Origin: Bacillus sp. V2I10
GTDB lineage: Bacteria; Bacillota; Bacilli; Bacillales; Bacillaceae
Length of the DNA stretch: 64,000 bases
Direction of reading: 5' to 3'
NCBI RefSeq assembly: GCF_030817055.1
Contig: NZ_JAUSYV010000001.1
Location: 3,062,001 to 3,126,000, forward strand
This document shows positions 60,377-64,000 of the stretch, in pieces. A program made the position numbers and the translations under genes. The stretch's first letter is position 1. Each line of letters starts with the position of its first letter. A model generated the notes under the pieces. That model was not told where the DNA came from, did no database searches, and saw only the letters and a program-made list of their open reading frames with translations.

Positions 60377-60469
60377 TTAACTCCTCCATTTCTCGCCTAC
60401 TGCTCGAAAAATTGGGTAACCCATCTTTTATCAGAGTCGATTCAAGGTGGTAGATAGCATCTTTACGAC

Positions 60470-61531
60470 TTACAAGGTAGATATGTCAATAACGAATCGA
60501 TAACGCACATCACTACGCAGAACACGCTCATACGCTTCGTCTACTTGGGCAGCACTAATTACCTCAATTTTAGGTGAAATGCCATGTTCTGCGGCGAAGT
60601 CGAGCATCTCTTGTGTTTCCCGAATTCCACCAATAAGTGAACCGGCAAGGCTACGACGTTTCATGATTAAAGAAAATACATGGTATTGATCTGGCTCGGC
60701 TGGTGCACCGACATTTACAAGTGTTCCATCTACGCGAAGCAAGGATAAATATGCATTAACGTCAATATTTGCAGACACGGTGTTTAAGATGAGGTCAAAA
60801 CGACCAGCTAACTCAGTGAATGTAGCTGGCTCACTTGTAGCAAAGTAATGATCTGCTCCAAAACTTAAGGCTTCACTTTCCTTATTGTTAGACCGACTCA
60901 AGACAGTTACTTCAGCACCCATTGCATGGGCAAATTGGATCGCTACATGTCCGAGACCTCCCATCCCAACAATGGCAACCTTCTTACCTGGTCCTGCGTT
61001 CCAATGTTTCAATGGAGAATACGTGGTGATACCTGCACATAATAGAGGTGCCGCTACATCCAAATTAAAAGCATCAGGAATACGGACAGCATAACCTTCC
61101 TTTACAACTATTTTTCGGCTATATCCACCGTATGTTGGATTACCATCGTAGTCTAATTTATTATATGTGTCGATAACGCCTTTCGTACAAAATTGCTCCT
61201 CTCCACTGAGACAGTATTCGCATTCTCCGCAGGAGTCCACAAAGCATCCAACACCAACGCGGTCACCAACAGCAAATTTTGTAACTTCTGATCCTACCGC
61301 TGCCACGACTCCGGCGATTTCGTGACCAGGGACCATTGGGAAGATTCCTCCAGACCATTCGCCGTATGCACTATGAATATCAGAGTGGCAAATACCGCTA
61401 AACTTAATATCTATTAAGATGTCATGTGGACGTAATTCTCTACGCTCAATAATAGTCTTTTCAAATGGTGCTTTTGCACTTGGGACACTTAGAACACGAG
61501 TCATTGTCATGTTTTTATGATTATTACACAT
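60470..61531 (-). CDS. Zinc-dependent alcohol dehydrogenase (CAD/YjgB type)
   Basis: A 353-residue medium-chain dehydrogenase. Catalytic Zn ligands are Cys48 (GICHSD), His70 (PGHE) and Cys165. The structural Zn Cys set is C101, C104, C107 and C115, and the NADP Rossmann loop is GMGGLG (189-194). The type reduces aldehydes, for example cinnamyl-alcohol-like substrates. The start at 61531 has AAAGGATAG at long spacing; Met8 is an alternative. It diverges from a TetR gene with direct repeats in between. Confidence 0.9.
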   Translation of the reverse strand: MCNNHKNMTMTRVLSVPSAKAPFEKTIIERRELRPHDILIDIKFSGICHSDIHSAYGEWSGGIFPMVPGHEIAGVVAAVGSEVTKFAVGDRVGVGCFVDSCGECEYCLSGEEQFCTKGVIDTYNKLDYDGNPTYGGYSRKIVVKEGYAVRIPDAFNLDVAAPLLCAGITTYSPLKHWNAGPGKKVAIVGMGGLGHVAIQFAHAMGAEVTVLSRSNNKESEALSFGADHYFATSEPATFTELAGRFDLILNTVSANIDVNAYLSLLRVDGTLVNVGAPAEPDQYHVFSLIMKRRSLAGSLIGGIRETQEMLDFAAEHGISPKIEVISAAQVDEAYERVLRSDVRYRFVIDISTL

Positions 61532-61684
61532 ATGCTATAACACTATCCTTTCTTAAAAAGACTGAAAAATTTGGTTAATTAATCATTTAGATATATTTGA
61601 TTCCTGTTATAAATCAATTTTGATTGATTAATCAACATATGTCTATAATTATAAACAGAAACAAGATGCCTTCAATGGTTAAAT

Positions 61685-61738
61685 GAACGCAATTCGTTGT
61701 TTACTCAACAAATCAATAAAAATTGTTGATTATTTTTA
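61685..61738. repeat. 54-bp direct repeat, copy 1 (putative TetR operator)
   Basis: Starts AACGCAATTCGTTGTTTACT and ends ATTGTTGATTATTTTTA. It contains TTGTTG...CAACAA dyads. Matches copy 2 at 61829 over about 54 bases. Confidence 0.65.
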
Positions 61739-61828
61739 AGGCGTTTTATCTACGACCTTTAATTCCTAATACCGATAAATTTTTTCTTTTTTAAAATCCA
61801 TGTTCCTTTCTTCGTTAGTATCCAATTT

Positions 61829-61882
61829 AACGCAATTTGTTGTGTATCCAACAAAGTAATCGATATTGTTGATAATCTTTAG
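61829..61882. repeat. 54-bp direct repeat, copy 2 (putative TetR operator)
   Basis: AACGCAATTTGTTGTGTATC ... ATTGTTGATAATCTTTA, the same layout as copy 1, 144 bases later. It ends 20 bases before the TetR start codon. Confidence 0.65.
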
Positions 61883-61902
61883 GAAAGTCTGGTGATGAAA
61901 CA

Positions 61903-62449
61903 ATGCCGAAAGTAGATAGAAGAGTTGTCAAAACTCAGGAAGCGATAAAAAAAAGCACTGCTTGGACTTTTGAATGAAAAAAATTTCGATGACATTACCA
62001 TTCAGGACATTTCTGACAGAGCAGATGTTAACCAAAGTACCGTCTATCTTCACTACTTGGATAAATTTGATCTATTAAATAAGGTCATGGAAGAACATAT
62101 AAACAATATGGGTAATTTTTGTGAGTCGGCAACTGAAATGGATTTTATAGAGTCAACTGTACACTGTATGGAATACCTTGAGAGTAATTATTTATTCTTT
62201 TCGACGATGTTGCCGAGTGAAGGAGCCCCATATTTTCGTAGTCGGTTCCTTAAGTTTAATATCGAAGAGTTCAAGAAAGATCTGGACATTACAAAAAGAA
62301 AAAATTATGGGCATAATGCAGATGTGATTGTGCAATTTATCGCAAATGCTTACGTAGGGATAGCGGAATGGTGGTTAAAGAATGGAATGCCTTATCCACC
62401 TCGTATCATGGCAGATGAAGTGGGAGATTTGTTAGAGAGGCTCGTATAG
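61903..62449 (+). pseudogene. TetR-family regulator with poly-A frameshift
   Basis: An ATG at 61903 with GGTGATG starts MPKVDRRVVKTQEAIKK. The frame breaks at a run of eight A (61947-61954). Dropping one A joins to ALLGLLNEKNFDDITIQDIS and the remaining 159 codons. The helix-turn-helix is DISDRADVNQSTVYLHYLDKFDLL (shortened), followed by a TetR ligand domain. Either phase-variable slippage, a true mutation or a sequencing error. It probably controls the ADH-SDR pair. Confidence 0.7.
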
Positions 62450-62506
62450 ATATTTCAAGAAGGAATTCGAAGTATCATTAAGAAAATTAAATTTGCTCCG
62501 ATAATT

Positions 62507-62541
62507 AAAAGGCTAGGTAAATCTCATGCCTAGCCTTTTTT
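62507..62541 (+). terminator. Terminator after the TetR gene
   Basis: AAAAGGCTAGG with CCTAGCC and a T6 tract. Confidence 0.85.
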
Positions 62542-62643
62542 GATCCATTGAGTCGTACTTAAAGCCGCTTTTTTCTTTTTTTTGCTCTTTGGTTATATGG
62601 TATAAATCAATAAAATAATGTTATTGAATGTTGAATCAAGTCC

Positions 62644-63813
62644 TTATCTAGAAAGTTGTTGTGTAGGAGTAAACATGTAGGTTCTTAGAAAAATAGTTAC
62701 CAAACTTAGTATCAATGATAGGATTCCCACCAATACGACATATTGTGTACCCATTTCTGATATAAATAAACCGCCTGCAGCTACACCAAATGTTACTCCT
62801 AAGTTAGCTGATGTTAGAAATAAACCATTAGCGAAATCAGGAGCTTCGGGAGCCGAAGACATAATCCAATATTGATTAATATTCGCCCCTATACCAGCTA
62901 ATATTCCCCAAATTAAAGTAATGATTGCCATAGGTACGGTAAACTGTCCTGTGAAGAATAATATGATGTAAACAGCCCCCAATACAAAAGGAAAAGATAT
63001 TACAGATTTGATGGCACTATGAGTAAGTAACTTCCCTGCCACAATGTTTCCAATAATATTGGCCCCACCGTAGATGAATAACATTAAACTAATTGCATTT
63101 GAAGACATATTCGTAACAGTTTTCAGATATTCAGCAAGATAACTATAAACTCCAAATACGGCTGAGTTTAATAAAATGACAGCCGCAATGGAAAGCCATG
63201 TAATTGATTTTTTTAATACGCTTAATTGAGCTCCGTAAGAAAGTTTTTCCTTAACAGGCATCGATGGTACAAATAATACTGTAGCAATAAATGCTATAGT
63301 ATTAATAACAGCAAAGAATACCATCGCCATTTGTAAAGAAGTTGCACTAGCAATAAAACTTGCGATTGGTACACCGACTACCATACCCGCAGATACACCA
63401 ATAAAAACTTTAGAAACAGCTTTTGGAGCTTCTTCTTTGCTTACTGAGGCAGCAGCTACTGTAAAAGCCAACGAACAATAAATGGGATGAAAAAAGGCTG
63501 GAACTACACGAGCAAGTAATGCAATGGTAAAGTTAGATGTAAAGATGGAGACAATGTTCCCCAGAACGAAAACACCAAGTACGAGTAACATGACCTTCTT
63601 CCGATTTATACCCGAAAACAATAACGGCATCGTTGGACCTGCTACTGCAACAGTAAGGGCAAAAAGACTCACCAGCAGCCCTGCTGTAGATACACTGATA
63701 TTATAGTGGTCAGCAAGAGAAGGTAAGATCCCAATAACACCCATTTCAGTATTTATGATACCGAAAACTCCGAGGGTCAAAATATATATAAGCAAATTAT
63801 TTCCTTTAGCCAA
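62644..63813 (-). CDS. MFS transporter (DHA1, AraJ/YdhP-like)
   Basis: A 389-residue major facilitator with 12 helices. The N-terminus has GVFGIINTEMGVIGILPSLAD (shortened) with the DHA1 motif, then SAGLLVSLFALTVAVAGP and the loop GINRKKVMLL. The TTG start at 63813 has AGGAGG seven bases upstream. Sugar-efflux or drug-export types are similar; the substrate cannot be told. It stands alone. From 63814 to the window end nothing else is seen. Confidence 0.88.
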   Translation of the reverse strand: MAKGNNLLIYILTLGVFGIINTEMGVIGILPSLADHYNISVSTAGLLVSLFALTVAVAGPTMPLLFSGINRKKVMLLVLGVFVLGNIVSIFTSNFTIALLARVVPAFFHPIYCSLAFTVAAASVSKEEAPKAVSKVFIGVSAGMVVGVPIASFIASATSLQMAMVFFAVINTIAFIATVLFVPSMPVKEKLSYGAQLSVLKKSITWLSIAAVILLNSAVFGVYSYLAEYLKTVTNMSSNAISLMLFIYGGANIIGNIVAGKLLTHSAIKSVISFPFVLGAVYIILFFTGQFTVPMAIITLIWGILAGIGANINQYWIMSSAPEAPDFANGLFLTSANLGVTFGVAAGGLFISEMGTQYVVLVGILSLILSLVTIFLRTYMFTPTQQLSR

Positions 63814-64000
63814 TATTTATACCTCCTTTAATGATAAGTCTAGAAGTTATTAAGAGGAACGTAAATCATACAGAACATACCTAGCTAGCTTTTTCTTCAT
63901 TCTCAGAACAGCACACAATGAAAGTCAGCAAAATACTGCTTTTTAACTTCACTTATCTCTATCCTTCATAAATCAATTCAGGACTAAGGAATACAGTTTC

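Noticed and set aside
1..64000. CRISPR arrays, rRNA, tRNA or prophage modules
   Set aside because: No regularly spaced repeats with unique spacers, no tRNA-like cloverleaf and no phage structural or integrase gene was found by eye.

Overview
The window is chromosomal DNA of a low-GC, endospore-forming Bacillaceae bacterium. The left end has the conserved Bacillus order tkt - ynzC - yneB - yneA - lexA with LexA (SOS) boxes. Ribosome binding sites are strong AGGAGG types, start codons are often TTG or GTG, two T-box leaders are present, and there is a GerAB-type germination permease. I cannot fix the species.

Layout. 1-2979: transketolase (partial), SOS cell-division control and lexA. 3039-4496: a CorA-like membrane protein. 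5256-10434: amino-acid transport, with a permease behind a leucine-specifier T-box, the branched-chain exporter azlCD and a divergent MocR regulator with paired palindromic operators. 10634-12277: yoaT-yozG-yoaS. 12620-16450: a scarred region with an IS231-type MITE, a transposase/DUF1259 chimeric ORF, a 13-cysteine mini-protein, small coat-like proteins and several gene remnants.

16492-26515 is the most coherent system: a minus-strand run of TetR, acyl-CoA ligase, MaoC hydratase, KAS III-like thiolase-fold enzyme, secreted NHL beta-propeller and a complete branched-chain-type ABC importer. Genes overlap or nearly touch. It looks like a dedicated uptake and CoA-activation pathway for an unknown acid or acyl compound. 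27019-32955 is a glutamate module: secreted gamma-glutamyltransferase, glutamate/dicarboxylate symporter and a two-component system.

34031-38427 holds redox and regulatory genes, including an ECF41 sigma factor next to a CxxC carboxymuconolactone-decarboxylase gene that carries a matching ECF41-type promoter. 38550-48346 is mostly small secreted or membrane proteins in decayed intergenic DNA. 48347-50378 is a long-form leuA under a second leucine T-box. 50647-52590 is a LysR/EamA pair. 53280-63813 holds YkgJ, GerAB, a DoxX-pirin-MarR-reductase operon with triple operator repeats, an ADH-SDR pair beside a frameshifted TetR gene with two 54-bp direct repeats, and an MFS transporter.

A dispersed repeat with consensus near GCGCCCGATTGTGGAAGATC recurs more than 20 times, almost all between 33.9 and 59.4 kb and only between genes, mostly in the plus orientation and often after a hairpin. 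No rRNA, tRNA, CRISPR array or intact prophage was seen. Leucine handling recurs: a leucine T-box permease, AzlCD, a leucine T-box leuA and a Liv-type importer.
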